DNA of 15,542 bases from Chthoniobacterales bacterium (GCA_013695925.1 JACCZO010000300.1:1-15542), one strand, 5' to 3'; counted from the stretch's first letter, positions 1 through 8,399 are shown. Notes: a model not told the origin generated them from the letters alone. Numbers and translations are program-made.

Positions 1-108
1 GGCGCGCGCACCTTTGAAGTGCTGGCCAGTCTGGCGGCCACCTGTCGCCAGCGCGGAGAAGACTTCCTCCAACTCGCTCTCGCTAGCGCACGCTTCCAAC
101 CCGCCTGA
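1..108 (+). pseudogene. C-terminal end of an unidentified, possibly transposase-related gene (cut by window edge)
   Basis: Reading frame 1 is open from the first base to a TGA at 106-108 and encodes 35 residues, beginning GARTFEVLASLAATCRQRGE. The pattern (a helix, then a C-x-R-x-G turn, then a short helix) resembles the end of IS66-like transposases as I remember them, but 35 residues are too few for a firm family call. The gene starts left of the window, so whether it is intact cannot be judged. It converges on lpxD, whose stop lies about 75 bases away. Confidence 0.35.
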
Positions 109-164
109 CCTGAGGCTAAACAGATACTCGCCCTCTGGGCGACGCGGGCAAACCGTCCGTCGCA

Positions 165-183
165 CGCTTCGCGCAGCGAAGCG
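165..183. terminator. Small GC-rich hairpin between converging genes
   Basis: CGCTTCGC, a 3-base loop GCA, then GCGAAGCG form a perfect 8-bp stem. It lies 1 base beyond the lpxD stop (185-187) and downstream of the left-edge gene. There is no T-run on either side, so it is not a canonical intrinsic terminator. It could slow or protect the 3' ends of converging transcripts, or be part of a dispersed repeat. Confidence 0.3.
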
Positions 184-184
184 G

Positions 185-1192
<1,008 letters not shown>

Positions 1193-1203
1193 CCGACCGC
1201 AGT

Positions 1204-1228
1204 TGTAGCCGGGGGCGCCGACCCCGGC
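1204..1228 (+). repeat. Dispersed GC-rich 25-bp repeat, copy 1 (SDR-lpxD spacer)
   Basis: A 25-base sequence starting TGTAGCCGG and ending ACCCCGGC recurs at 4064-4088 inside gcvP with a single mismatch (position 1213 versus 4073). Its outer GCCGGGG/CCCCGGC arms can pair. Two near-identical copies, one intergenic and one intragenic, suggest a small dispersed repeat rather than chance. Confidence 0.6.
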
Positions 1229-1252
1229 AACCGTTGTCCGCGGGATTGTGGT

Positions 1253-2068
1253 TTATCCGCTGGCGGCGAAGCCGGGATAAAGTGTCATCCCGCCATCGAC
1301 GAAAATGGTCGCGCCGGTGATGTAATCCGATTGATCGGAAGCGAGCCAAACCGCGGCTCGGGCGATGTCTTCCGGTTCGCCAATCCGTCCGTCGGGGATG
1401 AGCTTGAGCAAATTCTCCAGCGCTTCTTTCGTTTCCCAGGCCGCGCGATTGATCGGCGTTTTGATCGCGCCCGGTGCGATGCTGTTGACCCGGATTTTTT
1501 TCGGCGCCAGCTCCTGCGCCATGCTTTTCATCAGCTGCATGATCCCGCCTTTGGAGGCCGCATAATTCACGTGGCCGGCCCACGGGATCACTTCGTGGAC
1601 CGAACTCATGCAGATGATTTTCCCCGCCGCGCGCGAGATTTCCGGGACCAGACCGCGGCGCAAAAACTCGCGCACCGCCTCGCGTGCGCAGAGAAACTGC
1701 CCGGTCAGGTTCACGCTGATGACGCGCTCCCATTGTTTGAGCGTCATTTCGTGAAAGGGCGCGTCCTGCTGGAGGCCGGCATTATTGATCAAAATGTCGA
1801 GGGTGCCGAAGCGCTTGATCGTTTCCGCGAACATCGCATGCACGTCGTCCTCTTTGCTGACGTCGGCCTTGATCGCAAAGGCTTCGCCCCCCGCGGTTCG
1901 GATTGCCGCCACTACCCGCTCCGCTTCGCCGGGGCTGGAATGATAATTCACCGCCACCGCCGCGCCAGCCGTACCGAGCGCGATCGCGCAGCCTTCGCCG
2001 ATCCCGGAGCTGCCTCCGGTGACGAGCGCTTTTTGATTCTGTAACGGGCGATTTGGATCGGTGGACAT
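1253..2068 (-). CDS. Short-chain dehydrogenase/reductase, glucose 1-dehydrogenase-like
   Basis: A classical SDR of 271 residues, predicted cytosolic and NAD(P)-dependent. The dinucleotide-binding motif TGGSSGIG is at 17-24, NNAG at 95-98, and the catalytic Ser-Tyr-Lys set at S156, Y169 and K173 (spacing S-x12-Y-x3-K as expected). The C-terminal SDYITGATIFVDGG segment is typical of classical SDRs of the glucose 1-dehydrogenase/FabG-like group. The residue after the first TGG is Ser and there is no acidic residue at the usual NAD-selecting place that I can assign, so cofactor choice is open. The ATG at 2068 leaves a 10-residue lead before the Rossmann fold. The gene diverges from threonine ammonia-lyase across a 173-base spacer and precedes lpxD by 60 bases. 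The substrate is not determinable from sequence; glucose is only the nearest family label. Confidence 0.93.
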   Translation of the reverse strand: MSTDPNRPLQNQKALVTGGSSGIGEGCAIALGTAGAAVAVNYHSSPGEAERVVAAIRTAGGEAFAIKADVSKEDDVHAMFAETIKRFGTLDILINNAGLQQDAPFHEMTLKQWERVISVNLTGQFLCAREAVREFLRRGLVPEISRAAGKIICMSSVHEVIPWAGHVNYAASKGGIMQLMKSMAQELAPKKIRVNSIAPGAIKTPINRAAWETKEALENLLKLIPDGRIGEPEDIARAAVWLASDQSDYITGATIFVDGGMTLYPGFAASG

Positions 2069-2241
2069 GATAGCAGAGCCATATTTCGCAGGCGCGCGAA
2101 GGCAAGGGAATTTCCATCCCTGCCAAGGAAGAAGCGGGCCGATGCCAAAAAGGAAGGGACGAACCCTCTCGAAATCGTTCCGGCAACGAGTGCGGATTAT
2201 AATCGTTCGATGGGACGAGGGCTTGAGTATAATCTCGCCCC
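2069..2241. promoter_or_regulatory. Divergent intergenic region with two TATAAT boxes facing ilvA
   Basis: The 173-base gap separates the divergent SDR and threonine ammonia-lyase genes. Two perfect TATAAT hexamers lie on the plus strand at 2198-2203 and 2228-2233. The first has no convincing -35 box at 16-18 bp. The second is so close to the TTG start (2242) that a transcript from it would be almost leaderless. An 11-codon ORF (ATG at 2210, MGRGLEYNLAP) ends in TGA at 2243-2245, overlapping the TTG start codon. No terminator or riboswitch fold was recognised. Confidence 0.4.
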
Positions 2242-3453
2242 TTGACCACGTTCCACGACATCGAAGAAGCCGCCGCGCGCATCAAAGGCGCGGTCTACAA
2301 GTCGCCCTGTACGCAATCAATTCCTCTCAGCGAGCTGACCGGGATGGAAATCTATTGCAAGCTCGACAACCTCCAGCGCACCGGAAGCTTTAAGGAACGC
2401 GGCGCCCGTAACGCCCTCGTCCAGTTGCCCGACGAGCAAAAAAAGAAAGGGGTCATTGCCGCCTCCGCCGGCAACCACGCCCAGGCGCTGGCTTACCAGG
2501 GGCGATTGTTGGGCGTGCCGGCCACGGTCGTGATGCCGAAGTTTGCGCCCCTGATTAAAATCAACAACTGCCAGAAACTCGGCGCCGCCGTCATCCTGGA
2601 AGGAAAAGATTTTGCCGAGGCCAAAGCGCGCGCCCATGAGATCGCCGCCGAGCAGGGTCTCGCCTACATCGACGGCTACGACGACCCCGCGATCATTGCC
2701 GGGCAGGGAACCGCCGGGCTCGAAGTCGTGGCGCAGGTGCCGGATCTCGACGCGGTCATCGTGCCGGTCGGCGGCGGCGGATTGCTCGCGGGCGTTTCGC
2801 TTGCCGTGAAAACACTCCGGCCGGAAGCAAAAATCATCGCGGTCGAGGCCGATCACGTGGCCAGTTTCTCGGCCGCCTTGGCGGCGGGGAAACCAGTGCA
2901 CATCGAAACCCGCCCGACCCTGGCGGACGGCCTCGCCATTGCCGAGGTCGGAAAAAACGCCTTTGAGATCGCGCGCCGGCACACCGACAAAGTCGTGCTC
3001 GTGAATGAAGAGCAGATCGCACTCTCCATTCTGCGCCTTGTCGAATTGGAAAAATCCGTCGTCGAAGGCGCCGCCGCCACGGCTCTCGCCGCTTGTCTCT
3101 CCGGGCAACTCCCGAATCTCGTCGGCAAGCGCGTCGTCCTTCTCCTCTGCGGCGGCAATATCGACCCGAACGTTCTTAGCCGCGTCATCGAGCGCGGACT
3201 GGTGGCAGACGGCCGGCTCTCGCGTTTCACGGCCATCATCAGCGATCGCCCGGGCGGTCTCGCCGATTTAACTGCGCAGATCGCCGCCGTCGGCGCGAGC
3301 ATCAAACAGGTGGTGCATGATCGCGCTTTCGCCAGCTCCGACGTTTCTGCAGTCAACGTCCTGTGCACGGTCGAGACGCGCGACCGGGAACATCTCGAGG
3401 AAGTGCTCGCGCGCCTGCACGAGCGCGGCGTGCACACCTCCTTGGCCAGTTAA
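2242..3453 (+). CDS. ilvA: Threonine ammonia-lyase (threonine dehydratase) with C-terminal ACT domain
   Basis: This PLP enzyme deaminates L-threonine to 2-oxobutyrate, feeding isoleucine synthesis or threonine catabolism. The 403-residue product has the fold-type II catalytic domain at about 1-320. The PLP lysine is K51 in GSFKERGARNAL, ASAGNHAQ is at 74-81 and the phosphate-binding glycine loop GGGGLLAG at 177-184. A single ACT domain follows (about 327-402, beginning RFTAIISDRPGGL). One ACT domain and about 400 residues fit the shorter IlvA/TdcB-like class rather than the 500-residue biosynthetic IlvA with two ACT-like repeats. The start is TTG; no upstream in-frame ATG exists and the N-terminus MTTFHDIEEAAARI aligns well with family starts. 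gcvP follows 59 bases downstream on the same strand; both enzymes act on small amino acids (Thr, Gly), so an operon is plausible. Confidence 0.93.
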   Translation: MTTFHDIEEAAARIKGAVYKSPCTQSIPLSELTGMEIYCKLDNLQRTGSFKERGARNALVQLPDEQKKKGVIAASAGNHAQALAYQGRLLGVPATVVMPKFAPLIKINNCQKLGAAVILEGKDFAEAKARAHEIAAEQGLAYIDGYDDPAIIAGQGTAGLEVVAQVPDLDAVIVPVGGGGLLAGVSLAVKTLRPEAKIIAVEADHVASFSAALAAGKPVHIETRPTLADGLAIAEVGKNAFEIARRHTDKVVLVNEEQIALSILRLVELEKSVVEGAAATALAACLSGQLPNLVGKRVVLLLCGGNIDPNVLSRVIERGLVADGRLSRFTAIISDRPGGLADLTAQIAAVGASIKQVVHDRAFASSDVSAVNVLCTVETRDREHLEEVLARLHERGVHTSLAS

Positions 3454-3512
3454 TTTTCCCCCGCCAGGCCGACCCCGCCTTGAATCAGAAACGTTCCCTC
3501 GTAGGGTTCGCA

Positions 3513-6500
3513 ATGGATTCGGTCGAGACTCAGGTGCTGGAGAAAAACACCTTGTCCAAGGCAAAAAAAACGGACCCGCCTGCCCAAGATCGTGACGCAG
3601 AACTGAGCCGCTTTGTCGCCCGTCACATCGGACCGAGCGACGAGGAAATTAGCGCCATGCTGGCCGAGGTCGGCTTTGAAAATCTCGAGGACCTGATCAA
3701 CGCCACCGTTCCAAAAGATATTCGCCTGACAAACCCGCTCGATCTTCCGGCCGGGAAGTCGGAACAGGAAGCGCTGGCCGAGCTGCGAAAGCTCGCACAG
3801 CAAAACCGGGTCGTGCGCAACTTCATCGGCGCCGGTTATTCCGATTGCGTCGTGCCGCCCGTGATCCAGCGCAACATTCTGGAAAATCCCGGCTGGTACA
3901 CCGCCTACACCCCCTACCAGGCGGAAATTGCGCAGGGTCGCCTCGAGGCCCTGCTCAATTTTCAGACCATGATCACGGACCTGACCGCGCTCGACATCGC
4001 GAACGCGTCACTCCTCGACGAGGCGACCGCCGCGGCCGAGGCGATGGCGCTTTGTCATGCTGCTGTAGCCGGAGGCGCCGACCCCGGCCGCGCGAAACGT
4101 CGCACTTTTTTTGTCTCGGAAAGCTGCCACCCGCAAACGATCGAGGTCGTGCAGACGCGGGCCAAGCCGCTCGGCCTCGAAGTCATCGTCGGCAATCACG
4201 TTACCTTTGATTGCAGGGACCACGTCTTCGGCGTCCTTCTGGAATATCCCGCGACCGACGGCGCGATTATCGACTACGAGCCGTTCATCAGGTCGGCGCA
4301 CGACGCCGGCGCGCTCGCCATCGTGGCGGCGGATATTCTCGCGCTCACGCTCGTCAGGCCGCCAGGCGAAATGGGCGCCGACGTCGCGGTCGGCTCCACC
4401 CAGCGTTTCGGGGTTCCGTTAGGCGGAGGCGGTCCGCATGCGGCTTACTTCGCCACCCGCAACCAGTATAAGCGCCACCTGCCGGGACGCCTGGTCGGTG
4501 TTTCGCACGACGCCGCCGGACGACCGGCCTATCGCCTCGCGCTCCAGACGCGCGAGCAGCACATCCGGCGTGACAAGGCGACGAGCAACATCTGCACCGC
4601 GCAGGTCCTCCTCGCAGTCATGGCTTCGATGTATGCCGTTTACCACGGACCGGAAGGCCTGCGTCGGATCGCCCGCCGCGTCCACGACCTCACCTGCCGC
4701 CTGGCCGACCGTCTCGAGCAGCTCGGTTACTCTCTCGCGCACGACGAATTCTTCGACACGGTCCACGTCGAGCTCGGGAAACGCGGCAGCGCCGAATTCT
4801 TGAGCCGGGCAGCCCAGCAAAACTGCAACCTGCGCGACCTCGGCCCGCATCGGATCGGGATTTCACTCGACGAAGCGACCACGCCTAACGACATCGAAAC
4901 GCTCGCCGCAATTTTCGGTGAAAACCGCTTCGTCCTGCCGGGAGCCGATGCCGCCTGTCGGAAATCGACGATCGAAAACCGAAAATCGAAATTTCTTACC
5001 CACCCGGTTTTCAACACCCATCACAGCGAAACCGAAATGCTGCGTTACCTCCGCCGGCTCGAGTCGCGCGATCTCTCGCTCTGCCATTCCATGATCCCGC
5101 TCGGGTCCTGCACGATGAAGCTGAACGCGACGGCGGAGATGTTCCCGATCTCCTGGCCGGAGTTTGCCCGGATTCATCCGTTTGCGCCTAACGACCAGAC
5201 CGCGGGCTACCGCGCGATGTGCGAACAGCTGGAAGGCTGGCTGGCCGAGATCACCGGATTCGCCGCCGTCTCCCTCCAGCCCAACGCCGGTTCGCAGGGC
5301 GAATACGCGGGTCTCCTCGCCATCCGCGCCTACCACGAAGCGCGCGGCGAAACGCATCGCAACGTCTGCATCATCCCCACCTCGGCTCACGGCACCAATC
5401 CCGCCAGCGCGGTCATGGCCGGTTTCCGTGTCGTGCCCGTCCGTTGCCTGGAGGATGGCGACATCGATCTCGCCGATCTCCGCGCGAAGGCGGACGAACA
5501 CAGCAAGGATCTGGCCGCCCTGATGGTGACCTATCCGTCGACCCACGGCGTTTTTGAAACCACCATCCGCGAAATCTGTCAGGTCGTGCACGAGCACGGC
5601 GGCCAAGTTTACATGGATGGCGCGAACATGAATGCGCAGGTCGGGGTCTGCCGTCCGGGCGACATCGGCGCCGACGTTTGCCATTTGAATCTGCACAAGA
5701 CCTTTTGCATTCCACACGGCGGCGGCGGTCCCGGAGTGGGCCCGATCGGCGTCGCGAAGCATCTCGTGAAATTTCTTCCCGGCCACGCCACGCTCTCGTC
5801 CTCCTCCTCGTCCTCCTCCTCGTCCTCGTCCTCCTCCTCGTCCGCCCCAGTGCAGAGGGAGACGAGGGACGAGGACGAGCAGGAGGTAGCCGTCGGCCCG
5901 GTCTCGGCCGTGCCCTACGGCAGCGCCAGCATTCTCACCATCTCCTGGATGTATATCCGGATGATGGGCGCGGCTGGCCTAACGAAGGCGACCGAAGCCG
6001 CGATCCTGAACGCTAACTACATCGCGAAACGTCTCGACCCGCATTTCCCGGTGCTTTTTAAAGGCAAACACGGTCTTGTCGCGCACGAGTGCATCCTCGA
6101 CCTGCGGCCCTGCAAAAGCGTGGGCGTGGAAGTGGAAGACGTGGCCAAGCGCCTGATGGATTACGGTTTTCACGCCCCGACGGTTTCCTGGCCGGTCCCG
6201 GGCACGGTCATGATCGAGCCGACCGAGAGCGAGTCGAAACACGAGCTCGACCGTTTTTGCGAAGCGATGATCTCGATCCGCGGCGAGATCGACGCCCTCG
6301 GGAAAGAAGGCGCGGACAGGAAAAACAACGTCCTCAAAAACGCGCCGCACACCGCGGAACAGGTCACGGCGAACGAGTGGGATCACCCTTATTCCCGGGA
6401 AGAAGCCGCCTACCCGGCGGAGTGGACGCGCCAGCAAAAATTCTGGCCGGCGGTAGCGCGGATCGACAGCGTTTACGGCGATCGAAATCTCTTCTGCACC

Positions 6501-6536
6501 TGTCCGCCGATGGACGCGTTCGAGCCGGAGAGCTAG
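3513..6536 (+). CDS. gcvP: Glycine dehydrogenase (decarboxylating), P-protein of the glycine cleavage system
   Basis: GcvP decarboxylates glycine with PLP and passes the aminomethyl group to the lipoyl arm of GcvH. The 1007-residue product is the single-chain form with both homologous halves: an N-terminal half beginning around FVARHIGPSDEEISAML, and a C-terminal half with SMIPLGSCTMKLNATAEM and the PLP-lysine motif NLHKTFCIPHGGGGPG (K729). The open frame extends upstream to 3363, overlapping the ilvA end, but the ATG at 3513 (MDSVETQVLEK) is preferred because upstream residues are Arg/Ala-rich shadow sequence; a weak AGGG lies a few bases before it. The protein is about 50 residues longer than the usual 950-960, partly owing to three in-frame inserts: near residues 185-192, near 484-494, and 16 serines at 762-777 with an acidic tail. 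All conserved blocks around them are intact, so it is probably functional. gcvT and gcvH are not in the window. Confidence 0.97.
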   Translation: MDSVETQVLEKNTLSKAKKTDPPAQDRDAELSRFVARHIGPSDEEISAMLAEVGFENLEDLINATVPKDIRLTNPLDLPAGKSEQEALAELRKLAQQNRVVRNFIGAGYSDCVVPPVIQRNILENPGWYTAYTPYQAEIAQGRLEALLNFQTMITDLTALDIANASLLDEATAAAEAMALCHAAVAGGADPGRAKRRTFFVSESCHPQTIEVVQTRAKPLGLEVIVGNHVTFDCRDHVFGVLLEYPATDGAIIDYEPFIRSAHDAGALAIVAADILALTLVRPPGEMGADVAVGSTQRFGVPLGGGGPHAAYFATRNQYKRHLPGRLVGVSHDAAGRPAYRLALQTREQHIRRDKATSNICTAQVLLAVMASMYAVYHGPEGLRRIARRVHDLTCRLADRLEQLGYSLAHDEFFDTVHVELGKRGSAEFLSRAAQQNCNLRDLGPHRIGISLDEATTPNDIETLAAIFGENRFVLPGADAACRKSTIENRKSKFLTHPVFNTHHSETEMLRYLRRLESRDLSLCHSMIPLGSCTMKLNATAEMFPISWPEFARIHPFAPNDQTAGYRAMCEQLEGWLAEITGFAAVSLQPNAGSQGEYAGLLAIRAYHEARGETHRNVCIIPTSAHGTNPASAVMAGFRVVPVRCLEDGDIDLADLRAKADEHSKDLAALMVTYPSTHGVFETTIREICQVVHEHGGQVYMDGANMNAQVGVCRPGDIGADVCHLNLHKTFCIPHGGGGPGVGPIGVAKHLVKFLPGHATLSSSSSSSSSSSSSSSSAPVQRETRDEDEQEVAVGPVSAVPYGSASILTISWMYIRMMGAAGLTKATEAAILNANYIAKRLDPHFPVLFKGKHGLVAHECILDLRPCKSVGVEVEDVAKRLMDYGFHAPTVSWPVPGTVMIEPTESESKHELDRFCEAMISIRGEIDALGKEGADRKNNVLKNAPHTAEQVTANEWDHPYSREEAAYPAEWTRQQKFWPAVARIDSVYGDRNLFCTCPPMDAFEPES
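4064..4088 (+). repeat. Dispersed GC-rich 25-bp repeat, copy 2 (inside gcvP)
   Basis: This copy matches the intergenic one at 1204-1228 in 24 of 25 positions, in the same orientation. In GcvP it encodes AVAGGADPG between AEAMALCHA and KRRTFFV, where E. coli GcvP has a shorter stretch as I recall it. It therefore looks like a repeat captured in frame. Confidence 0.55.
4961..4992 (+). repeat. A-rich GAAAATCGA-type repeat inside gcvP
   Basis: Three imperfect copies of a unit like ATCGAAAAcCGAAA lie in tandem and are translated as KSTIENRKSKF. The block is far more A-rich than the surrounding gene and sits just before the conserved LTHPVFNTHHSETEMLRYL block of GcvP, a position where the family has a variable linker between the two halves. 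Confidence 0.5.
5793..5886 (+). repeat. TCC/TCG microsatellite and inverted GAC/GAG tract inside gcvP
   Basis: Sixteen consecutive serine codons, all TCC or TCG, run from 5796 to 5843. They are followed by a purine-rich stretch (5855-5886, containing GACGAGGGACGAGGACGAG) encoding RETRDEDEQEV. The two halves are partly complementary, so a hairpin can form. The insert lies between conserved LPGH and GPVSAVPYGSASIL, a surface-loop position of variable length in GcvP, and adds roughly 25 residues. Confidence 0.8.
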
Positions 6537-6805
6537 ACTAGCCGCCGGTCCGAACCGGGAGAGCAAGTCCGGGCGGAAGACTTCATTTTTGGCGGAGCAA
6601 GGTAGCGCAAGCTTCCAGCTTGGCGGTTCGGTGAGGTGCAACCCGAAAGGTCGCGCTACCTTCCAGCGGTTTCAGGAACAGCGGTCTTCGCCGCAACGCG
6701 AAGATCGGTCGGCGCATCCTTCTCCCGGTTGAAGGCGCTTTCAGAGAAGAGCTAACTACTGGCATTTTAATCGTTAGGCGGTGGGCGAGTTTGTCGTGTC
6801 GATAG
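6537..6805. other. Intergenic stretch made of small repeats, no gene
   Basis: Between the gcvP stop and the end of the next minus-strand gene there is no credible coding region. It contains a 60-base unit with complementary ends (6601-6660), a CTTCGC/GCGAAG hairpin around 6686-6704, and the left arm and centre of an 11-bp inverted repeat that encloses one CGTTAGGC octamer at 6772. A short CCGGT/ACCGG hairpin follows gcvP at about 6545-6558 without a T-run. Confidence 0.5.
6601..6660. repeat. 60-base unit with complementary 8-base ends
   Basis: The unit begins GGTAGCGC and ends GCGCTACC, a perfect 8-bp complement. Its interior on the minus strand would read RVAPHRTAKLEACAT, a string I associate with translated dispersed repeats in verrucomicrobial genomes. 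That association is from memory and unverified. Only one copy lies in this window. Confidence 0.4.
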
Positions 6806-6813
6806 TTAGCTCT
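6748..6813. repeat. 11-bp perfect inverted repeat, 44-bp spacer
   Basis: AGAGCTAACTA at 6748-6758 is the reverse complement of TAGTTAGCTCT at 6803-6813. The right arm continues into GACCCC, and a direct repeat of TAGCTCTGACCCC recurs about 30 bases later (ending near 6847). The GACCCC-type end is shared with the palindromic elements at 9173-9745, suggesting one family of REP/IS200-like mini-elements. Confidence 0.5.
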
Positions 6814-7417
6814 GACCCCGGTGTGACCGGTCTGTAGCTCTGACCCCTGATCCCCTGCTTCGCGTTGGCTCCTTCGGATGGTTAGGTCGTCCATTTCCAA
6901 TTTCTTTGTAGTAGGCCACAATTTCCGCAAGATCGCCACCTGCTGATCCAGAAAACGAACCGGGGTCGCGTCGTGACAACCCAGAAAGCAACTCGTGGAA
7001 CGGGTGGCACGTGACGCCTTCTCGCGCGAACGCCTTCAGCTCACCGGCATGGCGAAGCGCTCCGTGGATGAGATGAAAAGACCAAGTGAGACCGGGCCAA
7101 AGTCGCTCGCGCAACTGCGCTTTGCCTGGAGCACGGAATTTGGCCTCAACATAAGCACGCGCGCAAGCCTGCACTTGTTTAGGCGTGCGTCTACGCACGT
7201 AGTCTCGTTTGCGTGTGAGGCCGAGTCGCGCTGGTGCAATGTAACCGATAGGCCGGAAGGCCACCGTCACCTCGACATGCCATCCCTGAATCGCAGCAGG
7301 CCCATGATGCACCGCAATCAAGTCCATCTCGCCATGTCCATGCTTCACACCCCGGATGGTGAAGAAGGCCCTCCGGTTGAGCCACTCTTCGACTAGGCTT
7401 TCGGCGAGCAATGCCAT
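6806..7417 (-). CDS. Unknown protein with a possible PD-(D/E)xK nuclease-like N-terminus
   Basis: 203 residues, not assigned to a known family with certainty. The N-terminal part reads as helix-strand-turn-strand: AESLVEEWLNRR, then GEMDLIAV (D32), then GWHVEVTV (E49). This order of an early Glu, an Asp and an ExV strand resembles the PD-(D/E)xK nuclease fold, but the usual lysine of ExK is threonine here (T51), so a catalytically altered or different fold is possible. The ATG at 7417 lies 15 bases after the stop of the upstream gene on the same strand, so the two are probably co-transcribed. The last 25 or so residues are translated from repeat DNA: the frame runs through ACCTAAC at 6881-6887 and GGGGTCAGAGC elements to a TAA at 6806. 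The original C-terminus was probably shorter. Confidence 0.55.
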   Translation of the reverse strand: MALLAESLVEEWLNRRAFFTIRGVKHGHGEMDLIAVHHGPAAIQGWHVEVTVAFRPIGYIAPARLGLTRKRDYVRRRTPKQVQACARAYVEAKFRAPGKAQLRERLWPGLTWSFHLIHGALRHAGELKAFAREGVTCHPFHELLSGLSRRDPGSFSGSAGGDLAEIVAYYKEIGNGRPNHPKEPTRSRGSGVRATDRSHRGQS

Positions 7418-7432
7418 AACACGCGAAACGAG

Positions 7433-8398
7433 CTAACGAGAGGGCGAGGAGCCGCGCCGCCGAGAGCGCGGTGGTTCCGTGGGTGCTTTAAAAAAGATGA
7501 TAATCGGCACGAGGAAGGCGGCGACGATCGCAAAAAGCGCAGAGTCAGTGAAATGATAAACCACAGCAGAGGCGACCGGCATCGAGACCACCATGATCGT
7601 TACAATGAATTTGGCCCACCGCCATGCCGTTTTCTCCGTTTCTACGGCCGCGGCGAGCGAAGAACCGGGCGGAGCGCAGCGCGCTTCGCCCGATTCGACT
7701 AACATACGTGCCTGCTGCTGCACAAATGTTTCGCCGCGCCTTTTTCCCGCCATCAAGGTTAGTATCGTGAGGTCCGCCCTGTTGAGAACTAAACATGAGC
7801 GCATGTCGAAACTCATTTTTGTCTTTTCGCTTCCACGGGTGAGGTCGTAGTCGTTCCGCCAGCCGTCCGCCATGACCATAGCATTCTCGACCTGCCATCC
7901 CTGTCGGACGGCACGCTCAAGATGATCAGAGATGAAATCTGCCGCTTCAGCTGCACTCCGCGCCTCGACCTTGATAAGTGGGAAGCGTGAGATCAAAGTC
8001 GCGTCGGGCACGGGGACAGTATGGCTGCGCTGATTGAATTCTTGGCGCACCGCGTCGCTAACTGGAGCCAAGTCATTTACCTGACTGATATCGAAAAACA
8101 CGGGAACAACATCGCCTGAAGTGAGTTTGATGCGCCATTCGAAAACTTGGCCTTTATTGTGATAGAGTCGCTCGACAGGAGTCCAATCCTGCGACTTAAA
8201 CAGGAGCGAGACTACCGCTCGCTCCACGGAAGATACCAATATCGGATGCACGTGATCTACGTAGAACGGGCTATCGATTCTCCCTCCACTGCCACGTCCG
8301 CTTGTTAGAATTTCCAGCGCATAGGGCACCGTGCCCTCAAATGTCTCAGGCGGCTTCAAGTGGTGATGGTTTCGAGTATCGTGTGTGATGCGCTGCAC
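7433..8398 (-). CDS. Unknown protein with two C-terminal membrane helices
   Basis: 321 residues; I do not recognise the family. Residues 1-250 look soluble, with mixed alpha/beta character. Two hydrophobic segments at about 264-283 and 286-303 form a hairpin anchor, and the tail is basic (PPRSRRRGSSPSR), which fits cytoplasmic placement of the C-terminus. The start is GTG at 8398, only 2 bases after the attC-like core site GTTAGGT (8400-8406 on the minus strand), as expected for the first gene of an integron cassette; no nearby ATG in frame competes. It overlaps nothing and is followed after 15 bases by the nuclease-like gene. Coding is supported by the long open frame and even composition, not by homology that I can name. 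Confidence 0.6.
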   Translation of the reverse strand: MQRITHDTRNHHHLKPPETFEGTVPYALEILTSGRGSGGRIDSPFYVDHVHPILVSSVERAVVSLLFKSQDWTPVERLYHNKGQVFEWRIKLTSGDVVPVFFDISQVNDLAPVSDAVRQEFNQRSHTVPVPDATLISRFPLIKVEARSAAEAADFISDHLERAVRQGWQVENAMVMADGWRNDYDLTRGSEKTKMSFDMRSCLVLNRADLTILTLMAGKRRGETFVQQQARMLVESGEARCAPPGSSLAAAVETEKTAWRWAKFIVTIMVVSMPVASAVVYHFTDSALFAIVAAFLVPIIIFFKAPTEPPRSRRRGSSPSR

Positions 8399-8399
8399 G

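Noticed and set aside
3363..3512. 50-codon upstream extension of GcvP
   Set aside because: The residues are Arg/Ala-rich, overlap the end of ilvA and are unlike any GcvP N-terminus; ATG at 3513 fits better.
4863..5786. 307-residue minus-strand open frame
   Set aside because: It lies fully inside gcvP, which has unmistakable conserved blocks in the other strand; composition is typical of a shadow frame.
5793..5843. CRISPR-like or tandem protein-repeat array
   Set aside because: The repeat is a simple TCC/TCG microsatellite inside a coding gene; there are no spaced repeats or unique spacers.
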